Origin: Collinsella aerofaciens
GTDB lineage: Bacteria > Actinomycetota > Coriobacteriia > Coriobacteriales > Coriobacteriaceae
Reading direction: 5' to 3'
Assembly: GCA_030841765.1 (NCBI GenBank)
Contig: JAUUSS010000066.1
Coordinates: 1-12,957 of the forward strand
DNA length: 12,957 nucleotides
Shown: piece by piece, positions 7,832-12,957 of the stretch
Layout of the letters: the number at the start of each line of letters is the position of its first letter
Position numbering within the stretch: position 1 is the stretch's first letter
Position numbers and translations under genes: made by a program
Notes under the pieces: generated by a model
What the model was told of the DNA's origin: nothing
The model's database searches: none
Seen by the model: only the letters and a program-made list of their open reading frames with translations

Positions 7832-8866
7832 ATGCAACTGGCGAATATCGTACGCGAGCGCTGGAAAGGCGTCTTGTTCTGCCTGATCATCGCCATTCCC
7901 GCGACGTTGCTCGGCAAACAAATTGAGGTGGTCGGCGGTCCGGTATTTGCCATTCTCTTTGGCATGGTCCTGGCGCTCGTCTTTCCCAAGAATCGTCGCG
8001 AACAGCTCGCCGCCGGTGTCACCTATACGTCTAAAAAAGTCTTGCAGTACGCGGTTATCCTGCTTGGCTTTGGCATGAACCTCTCCCAGATTCTGTCCAA
8101 GGGCGCCCAGTCGCTGCCGATTATCGTGGCGACGATCTCGACCTCGCTTGTCATCGCCGTCGTGCTCTGCCGCGTTATGAACGTGCCGGGCAAGATTGCG
8201 ACGCTTGTGGGTGTGGGCTCGTCGATTTGCGGCGGTTCGGCCATCGCTGCGACCGCGCCCGTCATCGATGCCGACGATCGCGAGATTGCCCAAGCCATTT
8301 CGGTCATCTTCCTGTTTAACGTTATCGCGGCGCTCGTGTTTCCGACGCTCGGCGGCATGCTCGGGCTGACCAACGAGGGCTTTGGCCTGTTTGCCGGCAC
8401 CGCCATCAACGACACCTCGTCGGTAACGGCTGCGGCGAGCGCCTGGGATAGCATGCATCCCGGCGCCAATGTGCTCGAAAGCGCCACAGTGGTTAAGCTC
8501 ACCAGGACGCTGGCCATTATTCCCATTACATTGGCTCTCGCATGCTGGCAGATGCATCTGGCGCGCAAGGCCGGCGGCGACGCCAAAAGCACGTTCTCGC
8601 TTAAACGTGCGTTTCCCATGTTTGTGTTGTTCTTTGTGCTGGCGAGCGTGATCACCACGGTGCTTCAGCTTCCTGCGTCCATTACGGCGCCCATCAAGGA
8701 GCTGTCGAAGTTCTTTATCGTGATGGCCATGGCGGCTATTGGCTTTAATACCGATATCGTCGAGCTGGTCAAAAAGGGCGGCAAACCCATCGCGTTGGGC
8801 TTTTGCTGCTGGATTGGCATTGCATGCATGAGTTTGGGAATGCAGCACGTGCTGGGAATCTGGTAG
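7832..8866 (+). CDS. YeiH-family (UPF0324) putative sulfate exporter-like membrane protein
   Basis: The 344-residue protein is strongly hydrophobic, with about ten membrane helices and short basic loops (PKNRRE, LARKAGGD, VKKGGK). Family signatures are LLGFGMNLSQIL (about 76-87), GVGSSICGGSAIAATAPVI (about 128-146) and GTAINDTSSVTAAAS (about 190-204). The family is annotated as putative sulfate exporters, but the substrate is poorly proven, so I leave the symbol blank. GAAGGAA lies about 7 bases before the ATG. The divergent GntR/FCD gene 163 bases away is the most likely local regulator, which would suggest a substrate tied to organic-acid or sulfonate metabolism. That link is inference. The long open frame on the opposite strand is a codon-bias shadow. 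Confidence 0.88.
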   Translation: MQLANIVRERWKGVLFCLIIAIPATLLGKQIEVVGGPVFAILFGMVLALVFPKNRREQLAAGVTYTSKKVLQYAVILLGFGMNLSQILSKGAQSLPIIVATISTSLVIAVVLCRVMNVPGKIATLVGVGSSICGGSAIAATAPVIDADDREIAQAISVIFLFNVIAALVFPTLGGMLGLTNEGFGLFAGTAINDTSSVTAAASAWDSMHPGANVLESATVVKLTRTLAIIPITLALACWQMHLARKAGGDAKSTFSLKRAFPMFVLFFVLASVITTVLQLPASITAPIKELSKFFIVMAMAAIGFNTDIVELVKKGGKPIALGFCCWIGIACMSLGMQHVLGIW

Positions 8867-8906
8867 AGAAGTAGCTGATTTGCGTGTTGCGTGCTGGCGA
8901 GCGCAT

Positions 8907-9007
8907 ACCTGCGGTGGAGCGATAGGAGCTCTTGCGGGTATGGCTTGTCCGCAGGTTGATAGGTCCCGAAGAGCTCTTATCGCCCCGCCAGGATGGCGAT
9001 GCGGGGC
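8907..9007 (+). other. Structured intergenic stretch with a possible pseudoknot
   Basis: Stem 1 is ACCTGCGG (8907-8914) with CCGCAGGT (8949-8956). Stem 2 pairs 8919-8938 with 8965-8983; its first 15 pairs contain one G:T, then a bulged G and CGGG/CCCG. The two stems cross, so they form either a pseudoknot or alternative folds. A third hairpin, GCCCCGC (8982-8988) with GCGGGGC (9001-9007), overlaps stem 2 by two bases. No T run follows. It may end the transporter transcript or act as a leader for the next gene at 9133. Confidence 0.5.
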
Positions 9008-9132
9008 AATTCATATACTCGCAGGACGGCGACTTTTGCCCTATAGTGTTTGGTGAGTAATATCGTTCAATTTTGAAACACTCGGTCGTACGACCGTCGG
9101 CGGTTGCACGTCGCCGCGGACAGGGGCAAATC

Positions 9133-10350
9133 ATGGATAGCGATGCCAAGCTGAACATCTTGACCGATGCCCTGGCTGCTGCCGGGGCCTCGGCATTGGC
9201 GATCGATGCGCGTGGGGACGTCGCGATCTCGACCATGAATGACGCGGCGCTTGAGCGGGATGTGGCGGCTTTTGTTGCTGAGCGTCTCGACCGTATAGGA
9301 GACGGCGCGCGTCTGGTTATGGGGCGTGAGGGTACGCGCCTGAGCCTGACCGTTCGCCCCACCGACAAAGAGGGCGGGGGGCTTTGGGTTGTCGTGGTCC
9401 GCGAGGTGCGCGGTGCCGCGGCGCATGCGGGCATCGAGTGGCTCAACGCCGACGAAGTTGAGGTCCGCTACGAATCGAGCGCGTACGGCATCGTTGAGGG
9501 AGCGGCTTCAGTGGCTGCGCCGGTCGTCGAGAGCTACGCGCGCGGTGTGCCCCTTATGCTCGAGGGCGAGCTGGGCGCGGGTCAGGTCGAGATCGCCAAG
9601 CGCCTCTACCTGGACGGTCCTTTTGCCGATCAGCCCTTTGTTTCCGTTGCGCTCGATGAGCTCACCGAGCGCGGTTGGCGCCATGTGCTCAAAAGCGCCG
9701 AATCGCCGTTGTTCCAAACGGGGCTGACCCTTTGCATTGAGGGCTGGAACGCGGTTGGCCCCCAGCGCCTCCGCGAGCTTGTCTCCACGATGACCGACAC
9801 CGCGTTGGCGACGCGCTGCCATGTGGTGCTGACGGCGAATGACATGCCGGGCGGCGGCGAAAGTGATCAAGCCGCCTTTGTGACCGAGCGCTTCGCCTGT
9901 GCGGTGAGCGTGGCGCCGGCAATCGCCGAGCAGGGAGCCGCGTCGACGAAGGCTGCGCGCTATTTGGAATATCTCGCTGATGCATTTGGGACGGCAGCGC
10001 CCACGCTGTCTGTCGCGGCGACGAAGACGCTCGATGCTTACCGCTGGCCGCGCAATTATCTGCAGCTCCGCGAGGTCTCGGAACGACTGTATATATTGGT
10101 GGGGGCGGGCACGGTGGACCGCGCTGTGGCGGAGGAAGTGCTCGCCCAAGAGGACGTGATTAAGACCGCAACCTTTGGCGCCCCGACGCTCGAAAGTGAC
10201 CTGTATATCCTGCGACCGCTGGCCGATACCGAGCGAGATATCGCGCATCTGGTTGTAGACCATCTCCACGGCAACCGAACCCGTGCGGCGGAGGTGCTGG
10301 GCATAAGCCGTACAACGCTGTGGCGCTTGCTGAAGGACGATGACCGTTGA
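9133..10350 (+). CDS. Degenerate NtrC-like (AAA+) regulator with Fis-type helix-turn-helix
   Basis: The 405-residue product ends in a Fis/HTH_8 DNA-binding domain (RDIAHLVVDHLHG then NRTRAAEVLGISRTTLWRLL, about 369-400). Residues about 118-335 align by pattern with the sigma-54 activator AAA+ domain but have lost its key parts. Walker A is GELGAGQV (145-152) with Gln for the catalytic Lys. The Walker B position reads TLCIEGWN instead of a LDE type. The segment that should hold the GAFTGA loop is shortened away. Sensor II WPGNVREL has become WPRNYLQL. It is therefore unlikely to hydrolyse ATP or contact sigma-54; TyrR of E. coli is a precedent for an NtrC relative working with sigma-70. The N-terminal ~115 residues may be a divergent sensor fold. 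The ATG at 9133 was chosen because AGGGG lies 7 bases upstream. Ligand and targets are unknown. Confidence 0.75.
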   Translation: MDSDAKLNILTDALAAAGASALAIDARGDVAISTMNDAALERDVAAFVAERLDRIGDGARLVMGREGTRLSLTVRPTDKEGGGLWVVVVREVRGAAAHAGIEWLNADEVEVRYESSAYGIVEGAASVAAPVVESYARGVPLMLEGELGAGQVEIAKRLYLDGPFADQPFVSVALDELTERGWRHVLKSAESPLFQTGLTLCIEGWNAVGPQRLRELVSTMTDTALATRCHVVLTANDMPGGGESDQAAFVTERFACAVSVAPAIAEQGAASTKAARYLEYLADAFGTAAPTLSVAATKTLDAYRWPRNYLQLREVSERLYILVGAGTVDRAVAEEVLAQEDVIKTATFGAPTLESDLYILRPLADTERDIAHLVVDHLHGNRTRAAEVLGISRTTLWRLLKDDDR

Positions 10351-10381
10351 GCGAGGCGCCCGTGACCGCACGCGACGCGTG

Positions 10382-10390
10382 TGCTACAGT
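10382..10390 (+). promoter_or_regulatory. Candidate extended -10 for the one-TM protein gene
   Basis: TGCTACAGT fits an extended -10 and lies 45 bases before the ATG at 10435. It mirrors the TGCTACAAT found before the LacI-type gene. It would give this gene its own transcript, although read-through from the regulator 84 bases upstream is also possible. Confidence 0.35.
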
Positions 10391-10434
10391 CCAAAGCGTT
10401 ATTGTTTCGATTTGGTTACGGCGTGCGAGGGCAT

Positions 10435-11010
10435 ATGGCTGAGACTTCAAAACCGAGCCGCAGAAGGCGGAGTGCCGCGCCGGTCAACCGACGCACAACA
10501 TCGGTGACGTGGGGCAAACACGCCTCGGGGTTTGATGGCTCGTTCAAGCGCACTAAATACGGCTATCCTTCGGCAAGCGCCCGCTTGGCAATGCAGGCCG
10601 AGTCCTCGCTGTGGGGCCGCAAACGCGTGGTGGGCTCAAAGCTCAAGCACGACGGAACGCTCGGTTATATTAGCCGCGGGGCGGCTCGCCGCAGCGGACT
10701 CAATCCGGCTGGTTGGCACCGTTATGTTCCGATCGCGGTCGCCGCTGCAGTGATCGTCATCGCACTCGCTGTGCTTGGCTACGCCGGCGGTGGCGCCAAC
10801 TTGGACGCAGTGTTTAAATCGCCCGAGCTCGCGCATGCAGGCACAGAAGTTGTCGAGGGCGCGCAGACCCAGACAGGCGTCGCGCCCCAGCGCGGCATCG
10901 TCGCGGCGGCCTCCACCATCGCCGATGCGCAAAAGGACGAAGACAAGCAAGGCGACGACGCCGAAACGGCCCAGACAAGCGAAGCGACGACAACTCAAAT
11001 ATCAACATAG
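10435..11010 (+). CDS. Unknown single-pass membrane protein with basic N-terminal half
   Basis: I do not recognise this 191-residue protein. Residues 1-95 are very basic (SRRRRS, VNRR, KRTKYGY, WGRKRVVGSKLK). They include GYPSASARLAMQAESSLWGR and GTLGYISRGAARRSGL, which look like folded or binding segments. One hydrophobic helix spans about 98-117 (VPIAVAAAVIVIALAVLGYA). The remaining ~75 residues are acidic and rich in Ala, Thr, Gln and Asp, so probably disordered. The charge pattern predicts a cytoplasmic N-terminus and an exterior C-terminus. I chose the ATG at 10435 because GAGGG precedes it closely; the frame also opens at 10381. The gene follows the degenerate regulator by 84 bases on the same strand and ends at a hairpin shared with the convergent nitroreductase gene. 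Confidence 0.7.
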   Translation: MAETSKPSRRRRSAAPVNRRTTSVTWGKHASGFDGSFKRTKYGYPSASARLAMQAESSLWGRKRVVGSKLKHDGTLGYISRGAARRSGLNPAGWHRYVPIAVAAAVIVIALAVLGYAGGGANLDAVFKSPELAHAGTEVVEGAQTQTGVAPQRGIVAAASTIADAQKDEDKQGDDAETAQTSEATTTQIST

Positions 11011-11012
11011 CT

Positions 11013-11047
11013 TGCCGGCAGAAGGGGACGTTCCTTTTCTGCCGGCA
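11013..11047. terminator. REP-like hairpin acting as a terminator between convergent genes
   Basis: TGCCGGCAGAA (11013-11023) pairs exactly with TTCTGCCGGCA (11037-11047). The inner GG/CC can extend the stem. The core GAAGGGGACGTTCCTTTTC resembles the loops of the other REP-like hairpins. It begins 2 bases after the plus-strand stop and ends 18 bases short of the nitroreductase stop, so it probably ends both transcripts. Confidence 0.65.
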
Positions 11048-11065
11048 GTTTGGGACACTCCTGCG

Positions 11066-11587
11066 CTACCTAACGTACACCACGTTGTCGCGGCGCGGCT
11101 TTGCCTCGGGTAGCGTGTCCTCGGCGTAGCCAAGAATGCAGTTACCGACACCGCGCAGACTGCCGTCGGCGGGCAGGCCCCAGCTGGCCAGCAGCTTCAG
11201 GCCCTCGGGCGAGTCAAAGACCTCATGCGCGCGGTGAATCCAGCACGAATCGACACCCAGCGCATAAGCGGCGTTGAGCAAGTTGCCCATGGCGAGCGAG
11301 CCGTCTTCCAGATGTGTGGGCACGCTGCGGTCAACCAGCACCACCACAACGGTCTTGGCGCCATAGAAGGGGTCGCTGTTGCTGCCCATGACTTGCGCGT
11401 TGAGCTGCGAGAGACGCTCGACGGTCGCGGGGTCGGTGACGGCGACAAACGTCACCGGCTGGCGGCCCATGCCGCTCGGTGCATATTGGCCGGCTTCGAT
11501 AATACGTGCAAGCTTTTCGGCCTCGACGGGACGATCGCTGTAGTTGCGGCAGCTGCGGCGGTGAATGAGTGCTTCGATAGTCTCCAT
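11066..11587 (-). CDS. Nitroreductase-family FMN oxidoreductase
   Basis: The 173-residue product starts METIEALIHRRSCRNYSDRP, the classic N-terminal FMN-phosphate-binding pattern (Arg10, Arg11, Ser12, Arg14). It continues with AGQYAPSGMGRQPVTFVAV (about 32-50) and GNLLNAAYALGVDSCWI (about 109-125), which fits the helix at the dimer interface, then the flavin-contact region near GVGNCILGY. Family members use NAD(P)H to reduce nitroaromatics, quinones or flavins, and some in gut anaerobes act in other redox steps; the substrate is not clear. The ATG at 11587 is preceded by AAGGAGA at 5 bases, so the longer in-frame start at 11683 is rejected. It is a single gene, convergent with the one-TM gene and divergent from the 96-residue gene. 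Confidence 0.9.
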   Translation of the reverse strand: METIEALIHRRSCRNYSDRPVEAEKLARIIEAGQYAPSGMGRQPVTFVAVTDPATVERLSQLNAQVMGSNSDPFYGAKTVVVVLVDRSVPTHLEDGSLAMGNLLNAAYALGVDSCWIHRAHEVFDSPEGLKLLASWGLPADGSLRGVGNCILGYAEDTLPEAKPRRDNVVYVR

Positions 11588-11641
11588 GGTGTCTCCTTGC
11601 GGTGGCGTTGCAGATGCCCCGTTCATACCCGTCGGGCTCAA

Positions 11642-11670
11642 ACGATAGACGGTCAATTGCCCGGCCAAAA
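11642..11670 (-). promoter_or_regulatory. Candidate nitroreductase promoter
   Basis: Minus-strand TTTTGG (11665-11670), a 17-base spacer and TATCGT (11642-11647) lie about 55 bases before the start codon. Both hexamers are moderate matches. TTGACC within the spacer is an alternative -35 without a good partner. Confidence 0.3.
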
Positions 11671-11808
11671 GGATAGATTCCAATTGGGAAAGTAGGTTTG
11701 CATAAAAGTACCTTCAGAATGTGACAAACAAATGGGATGGTTAAACGTTTTATCCCGTCTACCCTGCGGTTTTTTACCACTTGCCTAAATGACGAACGCA
11801 TAACCTCT

Positions 11809-11844
11809 GATAAAGGTTTTACTAAAGGAGTACCAACGTTTATC
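11809..11844 (+). promoter_or_regulatory. Leader hairpin with a Shine-Dalgarno-like loop
   Basis: GATAAAGGTT (11809-11818) pairs with AACGTTTATC (11835-11844), 9 of 10 positions. The loop holds AAAGGAG (11824-11830), yet no start codon follows it at usable spacing. The real ribosome site AGGAGGT is 31-36 bases further on. The hairpin could steer translation or mRNA life if it lies within the transcript; the promoter was not located with confidence. Confidence 0.35.
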
Positions 11845-11882
11845 AACGCGCCGTGGTGGCGCCGGGCCAGGAGGTAACTATC

Positions 11883-12173
11883 ATGTTCCAGGCTGGAGAT
11901 GTCGTCGAGACCGACTTCGAAGGATTTCTGAAGCTGCTGCGTTCCAAGACGCGCGCTTTCGTGTCGATTAACGATCACGAGTACTACATCACGCACACCG
12001 ATGGCTATTGGCGTGTTCAGGATTGCGAGGCCCTCAACGACAAGGGCCACTTTACTGACTGCTCCGAGCTGGTCAACACGGTCTGCGAGGTCGTCGAGCT
12101 GCCGTGGATTGCCGGCAAGAGCCTGCATGACAGCTTCTCGGGCGCTACGGTCTATGAGGCCGTCGCCGCCTAA
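11883..12173 (+). CDS. Unknown 96-residue protein with a very strong ribosome site
   Basis: I do not recognise the family. The small, acidic, soluble-looking protein starts MFQAGDVVETDFEGFLKLL and has no signal or membrane segment. It contains an aromatic centre (NDHEYYITHTDGYWRVQDC, about 40-58), three Cys and an acidic second half ending TVYEAVAA. The centre would suit a small beta-sheet fold. The ATG at 11883 follows a near-perfect AGGAGGT at 7 bases, and the gene ends at a textbook terminator, so it is real and probably well expressed as a single-gene transcript. The frame extends upstream to a GTG at 11853, but the Shine-Dalgarno site decides for 11883. Neighbours (nitroreductase, marR) say little about function. 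Confidence 0.75.
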   Translation: MFQAGDVVETDFEGFLKLLRSKTRAFVSINDHEYYITHTDGYWRVQDCEALNDKGHFTDCSELVNTVCEVVELPWIAGKSLHDSFSGATVYEAVAA

Positions 12174-12199
12174 CAGGCAATAAAACCCGATTTTCACGT

Positions 12200-12235
12200 G
12201 ACCGCTGGCGCCGCCCCCGCGCCGGCGGTCTTTTT
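12200..12235 (+). terminator. Intrinsic terminator of the 96-residue gene
   Basis: GACCGCTGGCGC (12200-12211) pairs with GCGCCGGCGGTC (12219-12230), 12 pairs with one G:T, followed directly by TTTTT. It is 27 bases past the stop. Confidence 0.92.
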
Positions 12236-12278
12236 CTGCCGATAGGCCATAAAAGTGCACGTATTTGCGGAGAGCCTG

Positions 12279-12307
12279 TTGACGATAGTCAAAACTCGGA
12301 CTAATCT
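12279..12307 (+). promoter_or_regulatory. marR promoter with overlapping palindrome
   Basis: TTGACG (12279-12284), a 17-base spacer and TAATCT (12302-12307) form a plausible sigma-70 promoter. The -35 lies in a perfect palindrome, TTGAC-GATA-GTCAA (12279-12292), so a bound repressor would block polymerase. The MarR protein encoded next is the natural candidate. Confidence 0.55.
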
Positions 12308-12340
12308 AGAGACACAAAATTGGTCAAAAATCGGACAATT
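12288..12340 (+). repeat. Tandem imperfect direct repeat in the marR control region
   Basis: GTCAAAACTCGGACTAAT (12288-12305) recurs as GTCAAAAATCGGACAATT (12323-12340), 15 of 18 positions alike and 35 bases apart. One copy spans the promoter spacer and -10, the other lies in the leader, so they look like two binding sites of one regulator. Confidence 0.5.
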
Positions 12341-12354
12341 GAATGGTGGGATAG

Positions 12355-12855
12355 ATGGATAGTGCGGTTACGCTGGTCGACTTCGACCGGTTGCTCAATG
12401 GACTCGACCATATCTATTCGGAGTTCTCGCGCGCCTGCGGCCTTTCGGACTGCGCTTACTGGATGCTCGTCGATACCAGCACGGCGGGCGGCAGTATTGC
12501 CGTAAGTCGTCTGACAAGCGAATGGTTCTACAGCAAGCAGACCATCAACTCGGCAATTAAAACCTTGACGGCGCGGGGCTTCGCAACGTTGGAGTTTGCT
12601 GAAGGCAGTCGTAAGAACAAGGTTGTGAGCCTGACCGAAGAGGGCAGGCGATTTGCCGAGCGTTATGCGCTGCCGGCACTCAAGGCCGAACAGCGAGCCT
12701 TTGGCGCGCTTGAGCCATGTGAGCAGCGCGAGATTATGCGCTTGGTCGGCAAATTCTCTCAGGTGCTCGGCGAGGAGTGCGATGCCTTTAAGCAACATAT
12801 CGCTGCCGAGAGCCAAGCCGAGAATCAAGGTGAGGGGGAGTCGTGCGACTGTTAA
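12355..12855 (+). CDS. MarR-family transcriptional regulator
   Basis: The 166-residue product has the usual MarR size and order: N-terminal dimer helices, then a winged helix at about residues 45-100 (VSRLTSEWFYSKQTINSAIK as recognition region, then GFATLEFAEGSRKNKVVSLT as the wing, then EEGRRFAE). C-terminal dimer helices follow, with an acidic tail ending ESCDC. MarR proteins are dimeric repressors that leave DNA when they bind a small molecule or are oxidised; the two terminal Cys could allow redox control, which is inference. The start at 12355 follows GGTGGGA. Repeats in its own promoter suggest self-regulation. The last 13 bases overlap the next gene, so it probably controls that ABC exporter. 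Confidence 0.9.
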   Translation: MDSAVTLVDFDRLLNGLDHIYSEFSRACGLSDCAYWMLVDTSTAGGSIAVSRLTSEWFYSKQTINSAIKTLTARGFATLEFAEGSRKNKVVSLTEEGRRFAERYALPALKAEQRAFGALEPCEQREIMRLVGKFSQVLGEECDAFKQHIAAESQAENQGEGESCDC

Positions 12856-12957
12856 TGAGGTTTCTAAAGCCATATCGAGGGCTTGTCGCAGTGACGCTGC
12901 TGGTGCTGCTGGTGGATAACATCGGTACGCTGTTGGTTCCCACGCGCTTGGACAGGG
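12843..12957 (+). CDS. ABC transporter (exporter type), N-terminal fragment
   Basis: Only the first 38 codons are in the window. The GTG at 12843, directly after GAGGGGGAG, gives MRLLMRFLKPYRGLVAVTLL and then a first membrane helix up to LLVPTRLDR. The ATG at 12855 is an in-frame alternative that overlaps the marR stop as TAATG. This start (basic residues, KPYR, helix, VP-T) is typical of half-size ABC exporters with fused membrane and ATPase domains, and a marR gene followed by one or two such genes is a common arrangement. The ATPase motifs lie beyond the window, so the call rests on the N-terminus and context. Confidence 0.65.
   Translation, partial: MRLLMRFLKPYRGLVAVTLLVLLVDNIGTLLVPTRLDR

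Noticed and set aside
7775..8848. A 357-codon minus-strand frame across the YeiH-type gene
   Set aside because: It is a codon-bias shadow (rich in Arg, His, Asn, Gly) of a clear membrane protein; no ribosome site was seen.
8867..9132. A sigma-54-type promoter before the NtrC-like gene
   Set aside because: No GG-N10-GC element with the expected neighbours was seen, and the protein itself lacks sigma-54 contact motifs.
11588..11683. A longer nitroreductase N-terminus starting at 11683
   Set aside because: The family begins at METIEALIHRRS, and AAGGAGA sits exactly before the ATG at 11587.

Overview
The window looks like chromosomal DNA from a high-GC gut actinobacterium of the class Coriobacteriia, most likely Collinsella or a close relative. 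This is an inference from GC-rich codon use, from a degenerate NtrC-like regulator of a type consistent with a lineage that lacks sigma-54, and from many GC-rich hairpins at gene ends. No rRNA, tRNA, CRISPR array or intact transposase is visible.

Layout. (1) Positions 2-1270 (+): the 3' part of a COG2865-type regulator with a Schlafen/AlbA-class start cut off by the window edge, a GHKL ATPase core and winged helices. (2) 1271-1566: a convergent gap with a repeated structured 3' element and a REP-like hairpin. (3) larE (-) and a HAD phosphatase of the beta-phosphoglucomutase type (+) are divergent. (4) A long bidirectional terminator separates the HAD gene from a LacI-family repressor (-). (5) A REP-rich divergent spacer leads to glmS (+), the first enzyme of UDP-GlcNAc synthesis. 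(6) 6653-6936 holds a second copy of the structured 3' element, a strong terminator and a third REP copy, convergent with a GntR/FCD regulator (-). (7) That regulator is divergent from a YeiH-family membrane transporter (+). (8) 8867-9132 is a strongly structured intergenic stretch. (9) A degenerate enhancer-binding-protein-like regulator (+) is followed by a small one-TM protein (+), convergent with a nitroreductase (-). (10) A 96-residue unknown protein (+) with a perfect Shine-Dalgarno site and a strong terminator follows. (11) A MarR regulator (+) overlaps the start of an ABC exporter gene that runs off the window.

The genes are mostly single transcription units, each with its own promoter and terminator. 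The exceptions are the overlapping marR-ABC pair and possibly the regulator/one-TM pair. There is no obvious multi-gene defence or metabolic island. The most unusual content is non-coding. One element of about 145 bp occurs directly after both larE and glmS, with paired (compensatory) base changes in its first hairpin. Three copies of a REP-like hairpin (39 bases identical between two of them) share a core layout with two further hairpins whose stems are different. A possible pseudoknot lies upstream of the degenerate regulator.
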